Below, one piece after another: positions 16,427 to 25,111 of a stretch of DNA of 64,000 nucleotides. The DNA is from Dyadobacter jejuensis (GTDB lineage Bacteria > Bacteroidota > Bacteroidia > Cytophagales > Spirosomataceae). The DNA lies in assembly GCF_003149085.1 (NCBI RefSeq), contig NZ_QGDT01000016.1:1-64000 (forward strand), read 5' to 3'. Made by a program: the position numbers and the translations under genes. The notes beneath the pieces were generated by a model. It searched no databases, was not told the DNA's origin, and worked only from the letters and a program-made list of their open reading frames with translations. Position 1 is the stretch's first letter. Each line of letters starts with the position of its first letter.

Positions 16427-17587
16427 CTATACTTTCAAAAATAATTTCTTTTTAAACAGGTAATACATAAAGGCCCATTGAACTCCGATAAAGGCGAACA
16501 CTTCTCCCATTTTCTCAAGGGGGTCCGGAAGAAACTCTAGTAGCCCCCCAAATAGGGCATGGGCAGTATAGCTAAAGTTGATAAAGTCGCCTACCATATA
16601 AATGACAATCGAGTTCATCCCGATGACCACGAAAAAGAACGTCCATTTACGGTAGTTTAATACGTCGATAATCCAATAAAACAGTGCTAGTAATAAGGTG
16701 CTAAATCCTCCGGCACAGAGCACAAAAGAACTGGACCATAGGTTTTTGTTGATAGGGAAGAAATAGTCCCAAACCACACTCAACAATAAACTAGTGATAC
16801 CAGCAGCGACCAAATAAACGACTTTGCTATTCTGGCTGATAACTTCGTTTCCTTTCCTTAAAAGTTCTCCTGCAAATATGCCCATTAAGCCTGTGGCGAT
16901 AGCCGGAATGACGGACACTAAGCCCTCGGGGTCGTGTATGGTAAGGTATAATTTTCCTGGGATTAACATTTGATCGAAATAACTGGCAGGGTTACAGTCC
17001 ATCGTGAGTAGGCCTGCACCGCAGCCGGGTACCGGATAGAGCATCATAAAGGCATAATAGCCCAAGAGTAAGCCTGCAAACCAGATCCATCGGGCTTTCC
17101 AACTAAAATATAGGAAAAGGATTTGGGCAAACATTCCAGCGAGCCCTATACGAGCCAGCACACTACCATAGCGCATATTTTCCCATTCCGTTTGGAATAT
17201 ACCGTTATTATAAATGATCCCTAGTAATACCAAGATGATGCCCCTCTGTATGACTTTCCTGATGAGGTCGGAGGGGGGGATTCCTTTCTCTAAGCGACTT
17301 CCCAAAGAGAAGGGCGTAGATACTCCGGCCAGAAATAGGAAAGTAGGGAAGATAAGATCGTAGGCCCTGAATCCATGCCAATCGGGGTGAGTGAACTGAT
17401 GCGCTAAGGCGATGGCCCAAGACCAGCCAGTAACCTTAGCCAGTACAAAAAATATTTCTTCTCCCCCGGCTATCCAGAACATATCAAAGCCTCGAAGGGT
17501 ATCCAGAGAAAGCAACCGTTGGCTTTTACTTGGTTTGTTTGTTTGGGTTGGCTCTTCTACGAGCGAATTTTCTTTGGTGTTTGGCAT
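16427..17587 (-). CDS. DUF5009/HGSNAT-like acyltransferase family membrane protein
   Basis: This 386-aa polytopic membrane protein has about ten hydrophobic segments. The N-terminal signature SLDTLRGFDMFWIAGGEEIF and the following RAYDLIFPTFLFLAGVSTPFS are typical of the DUF5009 / heparan-alpha-glucosaminide N-acetyltransferase-like family, which includes transmembrane sugar acetyltransferases and YeiB-like proteins. It may acetylate amino sugars across the inner membrane; that is family knowledge, and no substrate evidence exists here. The ~50 residues before the first motif are hydrophilic and cytoplasmic. It is separated by 80 bp from the downstream GldA-like gene. Confidence 0.82.
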   Translation of the reverse strand: MPNTKENSLVEEPTQTNKPSKSQRLLSLDTLRGFDMFWIAGGEEIFFVLAKVTGWSWAIALAHQFTHPDWHGFRAYDLIFPTFLFLAGVSTPFSLGSRLEKGIPPSDLIRKVIQRGIILVLLGIIYNNGIFQTEWENMRYGSVLARIGLAGMFAQILFLYFSWKARWIWFAGLLLGYYAFMMLYPVPGCGAGLLTMDCNPASYFDQMLIPGKLYLTIHDPEGLVSVIPAIATGLMGIFAGELLRKGNEVISQNSKVVYLVAAGITSLLLSVVWDYFFPINKNLWSSSFVLCAGGFSTLLLALFYWIIDVLNYRKWTFFFVVIGMNSIVIYMVGDFINFSYTAHALFGGLLEFLPDPLEKMGEVFAFIGVQWAFMYYLFKKKLFLKV

Positions 17588-17810
17588 GTCCCTGCGTTCG
17601 TTAATTCATTATATAGCTATTCTACTGACAAATTCGCCAAAGATACTAGCCAAATCACGGGGAAATTATTTGGAGTCGAGAGATGTGGATGACATAGTTC
17701 GAAAAAACTGAAGTGAAGATTGGCCGTTTAATCAAATATTATAGGATTTATTCTATGGGAGTGGTTAAATTGTGGAGTCGTTAGTGTGGTTTTACTAAAG
17801 TAGATTAAAC
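17588..17810. promoter_or_regulatory. Divergent intergenic region
   Basis: These 223 bp separate the divergently transcribed DUF5009 gene (minus) and glycosyltransferase gene (plus), so both promoters should lie here. I could not pick a convincing -33/-7 pair for either gene. Confidence 0.4.
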
Positions 17811-19424
17811 TTGGAAAACATTTTGTTTTTTAAAGGGATTCTCTTGTTTCTTTTCCTGGCCATTACCTGGTTATTATGGAGGCACTCAATGAGGCGACAG
17901 CTTCAGGGCTCATCCGTGTCCCATAGCATGGTGTTAGCTGGCTTATTGCTACTTATTTTCCTATCCCGATGGATATATATGGTCAATGTGGAGCCTAATG
18001 TAGATGCTAGCACTTGGCTGGCGGCTTCACATTCCATCAGCTCCCTGCCCGACAAACTTTGGCTGATCCTCAATTATACCGATTCACGTCCCTTAACGGT
18101 CCTGCCTCTCTGGATGTTGCAGCTTTTGGGTGTGCCGCTGAGCTATCCCATGGCTGAGACCGTAGGGCTGGTATTTTGGCTGGTTACCATTATTTACCTC
18201 TATCGAACCTTTTGCCTATTCCTGCCGGCAGACAGAAGCCTGCTATTGGTATGGGTGATGGGTATGCTAATAGCAACTACATGGTACAACGATCATATAG
18301 GGTATAACTCCGAACATTTGAGTGTGATGTGCATCACCGTTTGTTCTTATTGGTACCTTCGTTTAGAAAAAAAGGGGAGCATGGAGTCGTGGCAAGTAGC
18401 TTTGCTGGGTGTCGTACTGGGAAGTCTACTCTATATCAAATTTCAAAATGTACCGATGGGGCTGGTAATTGCCGCTATGGCTCTTTGGAAGCTAGTTGGA
18501 CAAAAAAAATGGGCACAAGTTATTTTGCTCACGGTTGCGGGAGTAATGCCCACGCTCCTGATGAATGCCTACTTTTTTGTAAAAGGTAAAATAGGAGATT
18601 TTTGGGTTAATTATTTCTGGAACTACTTTTATTATTCCTATAGTACGCAGTTCCAGCCTATGCCAGTTGTCGAGCGCTTTGGGCCCTTTCGTACCCTTAG
18701 TTTTATGCTCAATAGTACCCATTCCAGATACTATTTTTTAGGAATACTTATAGGCCTTTTACTTTTGGTTTTATGGCCCAAAGATGGTCGTAGCCAGAAG
18801 GACAGGTTTTTGAAAATGAATAGAATCTTTTCGGTATTGTTGCTACTGAGCAGTCTCTATGCGAGCCTTCAAGCGGGAAATAATTTTGAGCATTATATCT
18901 TATACTTATTCGTCCCCCTGTTGTATTGTTTAGTGGTGTGGCTAGCCCATGCTCAGGTGCCAGCTCAAGGGTGGGCATTGGGGGTGCTTTTGGGCTTTTC
19001 TATGCTTCAGACTGCCCGAAATACCCTGACCAGGCACACCCTTGAAGCTCTGCCGAGTGGAGAGGAAGATCTGGTGATCATGAGAACGATTCAGGACAAC
19101 ACCCAACCCACAGACCCCATTGTACTTTGGGGCTGGGCCGATCGGTTATATTATTATACCCTTCGGCCATCGGGATATAGGCTTCCCCATACGCATAATC
19201 TATTTTTGGATTCAGAATTGTTAGATTACAGGGTCAAGAATTTTATGGATGATATCAAAACGACTCGACCAAAATTGATCATTGATTTGGCCCGTACTCC
19301 CTATTCTACTTTCAGCAACTTAGGAAAAGAGATAGCGCAATATCCGGTTATAAACGATTATATTAGAATGAATTACCAGTATAAAAAGACCAAAAATGGA
19401 ATCGTTTATTATATCCGGAAATAA
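17811..19424 (+). CDS. GT39-like membrane glycosyltransferase
   Basis: This 537-aa integral membrane protein has roughly eleven to twelve hydrophobic helices. The acidic residues after the first helices (VNVEPNVDASTWLAASHS) sit where GT-C enzymes of the PMT/ArnT type carry the catalytic Asp/Glu in the first periplasmic loop; the C-terminal ~100 residues form a soluble domain (VLWGWADRLYYYTLRPSGYR...). Members move sugars from polyprenyl-phosphate donors to lipids or proteins. The start is a TTG at 17811, fifteen bases after an in-frame stop; the next ATG would delete the first helix, so TTG is preferred. No sugar-pathway genes are nearby. Confidence 0.7.
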   Translation: MENILFFKGILLFLFLAITWLLWRHSMRRQLQGSSVSHSMVLAGLLLLIFLSRWIYMVNVEPNVDASTWLAASHSISSLPDKLWLILNYTDSRPLTVLPLWMLQLLGVPLSYPMAETVGLVFWLVTIIYLYRTFCLFLPADRSLLLVWVMGMLIATTWYNDHIGYNSEHLSVMCITVCSYWYLRLEKKGSMESWQVALLGVVLGSLLYIKFQNVPMGLVIAAMALWKLVGQKKWAQVILLTVAGVMPTLLMNAYFFVKGKIGDFWVNYFWNYFYYSYSTQFQPMPVVERFGPFRTLSFMLNSTHSRYYFLGILIGLLLLVLWPKDGRSQKDRFLKMNRIFSVLLLLSSLYASLQAGNNFEHYILYLFVPLLYCLVVWLAHAQVPAQGWALGVLLGFSMLQTARNTLTRHTLEALPSGEEDLVIMRTIQDNTQPTDPIVLWGWADRLYYYTLRPSGYRLPHTHNLFLDSELLDYRVKNFMDDIKTTRPKLIIDLARTPYSTFSNLGKEIAQYPVINDYIRMNYQYKKTKNGIVYYIRK

Positions 19425-19510
19425 GAAAATGACGACAGAGTGGGCCCGTTGAATATCATTTTTATCTAACTGTTCGTTTGGAAAGGCATAATCAATTATA
19501 TTCTGCAGCC

Positions 19511-19906
19511 ATGAAATCGAATTACAAAAATCTTTTGTTGGGGGTGATCGTGCTTTTATGCTTTTCTGTCATGCCTTCTTTAGCTCAAAAAGCGAAAGAT
19601 GGCCAGGCTATCGAGCAGACGACCTCCAAGTTGAATAACCGCCGTTTAGATAAGAATTTGGAACGGTATAAGGAGGAACTCGATCTTTCTAAAAAACAAA
19701 TCAAGCAGCTTTCCAAAATAGATAAACGCTATGCACGTTTAGAGCGGAAGGTGGACCGTAAGGACGGCACGCGCAAGGATAAAAGGCTGCTTTCGGAACA
19801 AAAACGTGAGGAGATGATTGAGGTGCTCAATGAGCAGCAGCAGGTTAAGCTGCAAGCATTGATCAAAAAAGGACGGTTTAGTTTCGATCAGTGGTTTGGC
19901 AAGTAG
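19511..19906 (+). CDS. Small secreted basic helical protein, Spy/CpxP-like in style
   Basis: This 131-aa protein starts at 19511 with a signal peptide (NLLLGVIVLLCFSVMPSLA, cleavage after LAQ). The mature part is highly charged and helical, KYKEELDLSKKQIKQL...RYARLERKVDRKDG...LSEQKREEMIEVLNEQQQVKLQALIKKG. The pattern LxLSxxQ...VLxxxQQxKLxAL resembles periplasmic LTXXQ/Spy-type chaperone or DUF4890-like proteins. A longer frame upstream to 19478 is less likely because the signal peptide would not be N-terminal. Periplasmic location is well supported; function is not. Confidence 0.7.
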   Translation: MKSNYKNLLLGVIVLLCFSVMPSLAQKAKDGQAIEQTTSKLNNRRLDKNLERYKEELDLSKKQIKQLSKIDKRYARLERKVDRKDGTRKDKRLLSEQKREEMIEVLNEQQQVKLQALIKKGRFSFDQWFGK

Positions 19907-19937
19907 TACGCTTGGCGCCTAAGCGCAATGACCTATG

Positions 19938-19974
19938 TTTACTTTTCGGGGCTATAGCAGCCCCGAAAAGTAAA
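19938..19974. terminator. Bidirectional terminator hairpin
   Basis: A perfect 16-bp stem (19938-19953 with 19959-19974; arms TTTACTTTTCGGGGCT and its complement) with a 5-base loop lies between the small secreted protein gene and the convergent sbcC. A/T-rich outer ends give weak T-tracts in both directions, so it probably ends both transcripts. Confidence 0.75.
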
Positions 19975-22900
19975 TTATAACCAACTCGGGATAATTTTGC
20001 TTCCTGTTTCGCTTTCTTCGATTTTTAAATACGTCTGTATTTCCTGTTGGAGATCTTCCACATGGCTGATGATCCCCACTATTCTATGCTCTTTCCTCAG
20101 GGTTTTTAGGGTTTCAAACACCGTTTGCAATGCGGCTTTATCGAGGGAACCAAAACCTTCGTCGAGGAAGAAGAAATTATGTTTGGACGCATTTCGTACG
20201 TGAATATGATCGGCTAGGGCCAAAGCCAGCGAAAGGGCGGCTTGGAATTTTTGTCCTCCCGAAAGGGTCTTTAGCAGTCGTAAATGGCCGCCATTGAGTA
20301 GGTCTCTTACCCAAAAGCTATTTCCCTCACCGAGCTCCAGGTGAAGCTGTTGGTGGGTCATTTGATGGAACCGACCATTGGCAGCCTGTATCAGATTCTG
20401 AAGATAGATACTGGAAGCATAATCCACGAATCCACTCGAACGGAATAGTTTTGCCAAATCGTTGAGGTGGTTTTTCCGGATGTCTAACCGCTCCTGTTCT
20501 TGGAGTAAGGTGGTTCTTTTGATGAGGTCCTCTTTGAGCTGCTTCAGAAGTCCTTCCAGGCGTCCCTCTTCTTTGGTCAATGTTTGTAATTGCTTCTGGA
20601 GGTGTTGGAGCTTACGGTTGGTAGCCTCATGCTGTTCGGGGTCGTAAGCAGAAATGGGGTTTTGTTCTTTCTGGTTTTGAAGGTCACGACGAATGGTATG
20701 GATTTGCAGGTCGAACCGGTCCAATGCGTTTCTTTCCGTACCAATATCCAGGTCGGAAAGAAGGACCTGCCCCACCCATTCTTCCGACTCGTAGGCATGT
20801 TGCAGTAGCCTTTGCTGAACGGCCTGTCCCAGGTTCTCAAACTCCGCTTGGTGCCGAGCTCTACTTTCTAGTAAGCTACGTTGCTCTCCGCCGAGTGCAT
20901 GAATTTGTTTCTCCAATTCGGCAATTTCCTTTTCGGTATGCTCGAACTTGGTTTTGACTTCCGTATATTTTTTTCGTAAATTCTCTACTCGATCAGTGAG
21001 TGCCTCGCTGTTTTTATGTCGATAGTCATCCAGTTGAATATTCGTTAGCTGGCCCGTTAAGGTGTCAATGGTGCTCTGCGCCTTGAGTACTTCATCCTTT
21101 AAGGACTGCAAGGGCGCTTCGAGTTTTTGCTGAATTTCTATTTCTTCCGCTTCTATGGCCACACTGGCTTCTTTGAGTAGTAGCTCTTGCTCCTTGATCG
21201 TCTTTTGTAGCTGAACGGTTTGCTCAAAGTAGCTTAGAAAACGGGCTGAGTCTTTCCTGTCAAATTGGGGCCAGACAAATAATTGATCGTGTTCCTCCAA
21301 GGCGACTTTCTCTTCGTTCCAACGCGACCTGATGGTCGTTTTTTGTTGTTCAAAACTAGAAATTTGCTGAAAAAGTCGGTCGATAGGAGGCTGAGCCTTT
21401 CTAAGCTCCTTTTCTTGTTGTTCAAGAAAGGCTTTTCGATCGGTCAGCTGTTTTAGCTGGGTATTGAATTCGTCGTTAGGATGCAGCAAGGCGGGGTGGT
21501 GTTCCGACCCGCAAAGTGGGCATGGTGCTCCGTCCTGTAGCTCGGTGGCGAATTGCTGTAGGCGCGCCTTGGTCTGCACTTCAAGGAACTTAGCCTCCAA
21601 TTCCTTCTTCTGTCCTGAGTGTTGCAAGAGCCACTTTTCTATGCTTTTTTCAAATTCTGAAAGTCCGCTGTCCGGTGCCAGTTCCAATTGGAAGTTAGTG
21701 GTCAGTTCGAGGAGGTATTTGCGCTTAAGCTCCTCCACTTCTTTTTGGTTTTGGTTCACCTGGTTGGCCTCTTCCAAGGTGGCAGTTTTCTTTTTTGTCA
21801 GTATTTCCAGCTTGGTATACCAGGCTTGTATCTTTCCTGTTTCGGTGAGGTCAGGAAGTTTGTTTTTATGGGCACTGGTTTCTTTTTCTAAGGCCGACCG
21901 GTCATTTTTTTTCTTTAAAAGGGCCTCTTTCCTTTCCTTTAAGCGCGCCTCCCCCCTCGTAAGGGCACCCATTTGCTGGTCGATCTGCTTGTTTTTTGAG
22001 GCGATAATAATGACCTTCTCTAGCTCCATAGCCTGATGAAGCAAGGCTTCACGGTTTTCGTAGGCTGGTAGCAGTCCAACTCTTTCCGACTGACGTTCGG
22101 TACGTGTAGTGGATAGTCGGTCGATCTGTGAAGCGAGTTTTTCTAGTTGTGACTCTTCTTGATGGAGGATCTCCGCAAGTCGTTTTTTTTGATCGAGTAG
22201 CGGTTTGAAATGAAGGGAGCATATTTCAAAAATTGCCAAGGAGGCTCTCCGTTGTTTCATTTGGCCTTCTTGGGCTTCCAGATCCTTGAGTTGCTGGGTC
22301 AGGATTCGAATATTTTCTAGAGCCAGTTTTTGTTTCTGAAAGGTCTCCGCCAGTAGTGTTAGGCTATTCACTTGCTCACTGGCCTTTCCTATTTCTAGTC
22401 GTACGGCCTCGTACATGCCCTCTTGCTGGGCGATGAGCTCGGTAGTGACGGCGGTCATGCCGGTAAGCTGCCCTTCCACATGGGCAATCGCCTCCTTGTT
22501 TTTCCCCATGAGGGTAGCCACTTTTCGGCTTAAATCGTACTTTTCCAATTGGAAAAGTTCTTTCATCATCCGGGTACGGTCGGCGTCGCGGAGCTCAATA
22601 AATTCTTGAAACCTTCCTTGAGGGATAATGATAGTCCGCCGGAAATTATCGTAACTGAGCCCTATGATGTCTTCAATGCTTTCATTCTCCGATAGGGGTA
22701 CCCATTGCTCTTCTTTCCAGGAATAGCCTTTCCTTTCGAAAGTCTTGACGTCTTTAAAGTTTTTACTGTTTCTACGCCCCCTTACAGTAAACCGATACCT
22801 GTTTCCATTCTTGCCGGCAATGCATTCGAAGTCTATTAGCAACTCGTCGGAGCGCAGGTTCATCATATTATAGGTCCGGTCGTCGCCCGATTTGTTGAGC

Positions 22901-23073
22901 CGTTCCGTATCCCCATAAAGGGCAAAGGTTATGGCTTCTAAAATAGAGGACTTGCCGCTACCTACTGCTCCGAAAATACCGAAAAGGGAGGCATTGGTAA
23001 GGTCGTCAAAATGTATTTCCTGCTCTTGTTGATAGGAATAAAGTCCCTTTATTTTCAGGTACTTAGGAATCAT
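19975..23073 (-). CDS. sbcC: SbcC/Rad50-type exonuclease ATPase subunit
   Basis: This 1032-aa SMC-like protein has the N-terminal Walker A GAVGSGKSS at 35-43, the Q-loop region RTIIIPQGRFQEFIEL at ~146-161, two long coiled-coil arms, a zinc-hook CPLC at 518-521, and C-terminal signature LSGGQKFQAALSLALALA with Walker B FFFLDEGFGSLD. SbcC with the SbcD (Mre11) nuclease opens hairpins and processes blocked DNA ends. The usual adjacent sbcD is absent on both sides, so the partner must be elsewhere. The end of the gene abuts the bidirectional terminator. Confidence 0.92.
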   Translation of the reverse strand: MIPKYLKIKGLYSYQQEQEIHFDDLTNASLFGIFGAVGSGKSSILEAITFALYGDTERLNKSGDDRTYNMMNLRSDELLIDFECIAGKNGNRYRFTVRGRRNSKNFKDVKTFERKGYSWKEEQWVPLSENESIEDIIGLSYDNFRRTIIIPQGRFQEFIELRDADRTRMMKELFQLEKYDLSRKVATLMGKNKEAIAHVEGQLTGMTAVTTELIAQQEGMYEAVRLEIGKASEQVNSLTLLAETFQKQKLALENIRILTQQLKDLEAQEGQMKQRRASLAIFEICSLHFKPLLDQKKRLAEILHQEESQLEKLASQIDRLSTTRTERQSERVGLLPAYENREALLHQAMELEKVIIIASKNKQIDQQMGALTRGEARLKERKEALLKKKNDRSALEKETSAHKNKLPDLTETGKIQAWYTKLEILTKKKTATLEEANQVNQNQKEVEELKRKYLLELTTNFQLELAPDSGLSEFEKSIEKWLLQHSGQKKELEAKFLEVQTKARLQQFATELQDGAPCPLCGSEHHPALLHPNDEFNTQLKQLTDRKAFLEQQEKELRKAQPPIDRLFQQISSFEQQKTTIRSRWNEEKVALEEHDQLFVWPQFDRKDSARFLSYFEQTVQLQKTIKEQELLLKEASVAIEAEEIEIQQKLEAPLQSLKDEVLKAQSTIDTLTGQLTNIQLDDYRHKNSEALTDRVENLRKKYTEVKTKFEHTEKEIAELEKQIHALGGEQRSLLESRARHQAEFENLGQAVQQRLLQHAYESEEWVGQVLLSDLDIGTERNALDRFDLQIHTIRRDLQNQKEQNPISAYDPEQHEATNRKLQHLQKQLQTLTKEEGRLEGLLKQLKEDLIKRTTLLQEQERLDIRKNHLNDLAKLFRSSGFVDYASSIYLQNLIQAANGRFHQMTHQQLHLELGEGNSFWVRDLLNGGHLRLLKTLSGGQKFQAALSLALALADHIHVRNASKHNFFFLDEGFGSLDKAALQTVFETLKTLRKEHRIVGIISHVEDLQQEIQTYLKIEESETGSKIIPSWL

Positions 23074-23108
23074 GAATGAAATGTAGAAGGTAAAAGATAG
23101 AACCGGGG

Positions 23109-24644
23109 TTAGGCATTAGAAGGTTGGTCGGCCAGTATCGCTAGCAGATCGTCCAGGTAGCTCCTGTCGTTGCTCAGCCTGGGGACTTTATTTTGCCCGC
23201 CCAATTTGTTTCTACTTCCCATCCAGCTATAAAAAGTTCCTGCCGGGGCTATATGGATGAGTGGAGGTAAGAGGGCCATGTCTTTATAGCGCTTGGCGTC
23301 GTAGTCCGAATTGACCTCTCGAAGCGATTCGTCTAGGATCCTGTTAAATTCCGCCTGGTCTGTTGGACTTTTGCTAAACTCGATGATCCACTCATGCCGC
23401 CCCCGGGAGCCGTCGCCCATGTATACCGGCCCGGCCGTGTAATTGGCTACCAGCGAATCGGTGCTGTTGGCCGCCGTCTTGATGGCATGGTCGGCGTTTT
23501 CTACGATCACTTCTTCTCCGAATGCATTGATAAAATGCTTCGTACGACCGCTAACCTTCAGACGGAAAGGGTCGATAGAGGTGAACTTGATGGTGTCGCC
23601 AATTAAATAACGCCACAGGCCGGCATTGGTAGAGATGACCAGGGCGTAGTTGACACCCACCTCCACCTCGTCGAGCAAGAGAGCCTTTGGGTGTTTCTGT
23701 CCTACTTGGTCGAGAGGGATAAATTCGTAGAAAATACCATAGTCGAGCATGAGTAGCATTTCTCCGATCTTATCTAAGTCGTCCTGAATGGCAAAGAAGC
23801 CTTCGGAGGCACTATAGGTCTCTAAATAACTGACTCCCTTCGAAGGGAAATATTTTTGGATAAACAAGTCGCGATAGGGTTCGAAAGATACCGCACCATG
23901 AACGAATACCTCAAAATCGGGCCATATTTCCAATAGGTTCGTTTTGTTATTCCTTTCCATGATGAGGTCCAGCAGTACAATGGTCCAAGTGGGTACGCCG
24001 AGGATACTCGTTACGTTTTCTTCAGAGCATATTTCTGCCATTTTCTCTAGCTTACTTTCCCAATGGTCCATCAGGGCAACGTCCAATGGCGGAGTGCGCA
24101 TGATTTCCCCCCAGGCGGGCAGGTTCTGCATGATTACCGCCGACACATCGCCTACCTGGGTATAGTCGTCGAAGGGATTGGCGTGGAGAGTTCCTCCTAT
24201 AGACAAGCCTTTTCCATCGAAAACTTTAGTGTCGGGGCGGTTCTGAATCAGCAGGGTCATCATGTCCTTGCCGCCTTCATAATGGCATTCTTCAAGCGCT
24301 TCGGGCGACACGGGAAGGAATTTACTTCGTGCGTTGGTCGTTCCCGACGACTTAGAAAACCATTCTATGGAAGAGGGCCATAGCACGTTGGCCTCTCCTT
24401 TGAGTACTCTTTCAATGTAAGGATACAGATCCTCATAGGTCGACACGGGCACCTGTTGCTGATATTCACGGATCGTTTTGATTTGGCCATAATTGTATTT
24501 GGAACCCCATTCGGTGTACCGTGCCGTTTCAAGTAACTCCGTAAACATGCGCTGCTGTGTTTCGATAGGTCTCTTCTTGAATTGTTCTATCCTCTCGTAG
24601 CGGCGATTGAGAAACCACACCGTCATGTCATTTACCAGCTTCAT
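23109..24644 (-). CDS. GH3 auxin-responsive-promoter family acyl-adenylating enzyme
   Basis: This 511-aa protein belongs to the GH3 branch of the ANL adenylating superfamily. Motifs are in order: SSGTTNARSKFLPVS (ATP/phosphate loop, ~100), TYSASEGFFAIQDD (motif 2) and GLWRYLIGDTIKFTSIDPFR with VSGRTKHFINAFGEEV (motif 3). Plant members join amino acids to jasmonate or auxin; bacterial members are common in Bacteroidota with unknown acyl substrates. The N-terminus FKKRPIETQQRMFTELLETARYTEWGSKY is typical. It lies 35 bp upstream of sbcC on the same strand, so the two may be co-transcribed. Confidence 0.88.
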   Translation of the reverse strand: MKLVNDMTVWFLNRRYERIEQFKKRPIETQQRMFTELLETARYTEWGSKYNYGQIKTIREYQQQVPVSTYEDLYPYIERVLKGEANVLWPSSIEWFSKSSGTTNARSKFLPVSPEALEECHYEGGKDMMTLLIQNRPDTKVFDGKGLSIGGTLHANPFDDYTQVGDVSAVIMQNLPAWGEIMRTPPLDVALMDHWESKLEKMAEICSEENVTSILGVPTWTIVLLDLIMERNNKTNLLEIWPDFEVFVHGAVSFEPYRDLFIQKYFPSKGVSYLETYSASEGFFAIQDDLDKIGEMLLMLDYGIFYEFIPLDQVGQKHPKALLLDEVEVGVNYALVISTNAGLWRYLIGDTIKFTSIDPFRLKVSGRTKHFINAFGEEVIVENADHAIKTAANSTDSLVANYTAGPVYMGDGSRGRHEWIIEFSKSPTDQAEFNRILDESLREVNSDYDAKRYKDMALLPPLIHIAPAGTFYSWMGSRNKLGGQNKVPRLSNDRSYLDDLLAILADQPSNA

Positions 24645-24754
24645 AAGCTTATCAATAGATTGAATTGTGACTTTGAAGTTATAAAAGTACTAAATAAAAA
24701 TGGTGGAAGACTCGCTTCGAAACGATTCCTCCACCAAAATTAAGCTGATATTTA

Positions 24755-25009
24755 TCAGGACTTCTTACTAAACTTTCGGTATAAAAATAGGAGTAGTACC
24801 GAACCTAGGACGGCTATGAATAAGCTTCCCAGGTCGAAACCGTCTACTGCACCAAAGCCAAGCATAGAAGAGATCCATCCGCCGACCACTCCTCCGGCAA
24901 TACCAATGATGATGGTAACAAAAAAACCCCCAGGATCTTCGCCAGGATGGATGGCCTTGGCTATGACACCCGCTATAAGACCCACGATGATCCATGTTAA
25001 AACGCCCAT
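24755..25009 (-). CDS. GlsB/YeaQ/YmgE family stress-response membrane protein
   Basis: This 84-aa inner-membrane protein has three hydrophobic helices: LTWIIVGLIAGVIAKAI, GGFFVTIIIGIAGGVVGGWIS and LGSLFIAVLGSVLLLFLY. The HPGEDPGGFFVTIIIGIAGG core is the signature of the transglycosylase-associated protein family (PF04226). Members are small, often stress-induced proteins of unknown mechanism. It stands alone between the GH3-family gene and the S41 protease gene. Confidence 0.9.
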   Translation of the reverse strand: MGVLTWIIVGLIAGVIAKAIHPGEDPGGFFVTIIIGIAGGVVGGWISSMLGFGAVDGFDLGSLFIAVLGSVLLLFLYRKFSKKS

Positions 25010-25111
25010 AATTCTTTAAGTTTTGGTATGTAAGTGATATAAAACCTAAATATAACAAAAACTGTGAGAATGCGTGATTTGGCTTCGGGAATCTTAATGA
25101 TAGGTGCTATT

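Noticed and set aside
24768-25058. 96-aa minus-strand frame rich in Trp and His
   Set aside because: Out-of-frame shadow of the GlsB/YeaQ gene.
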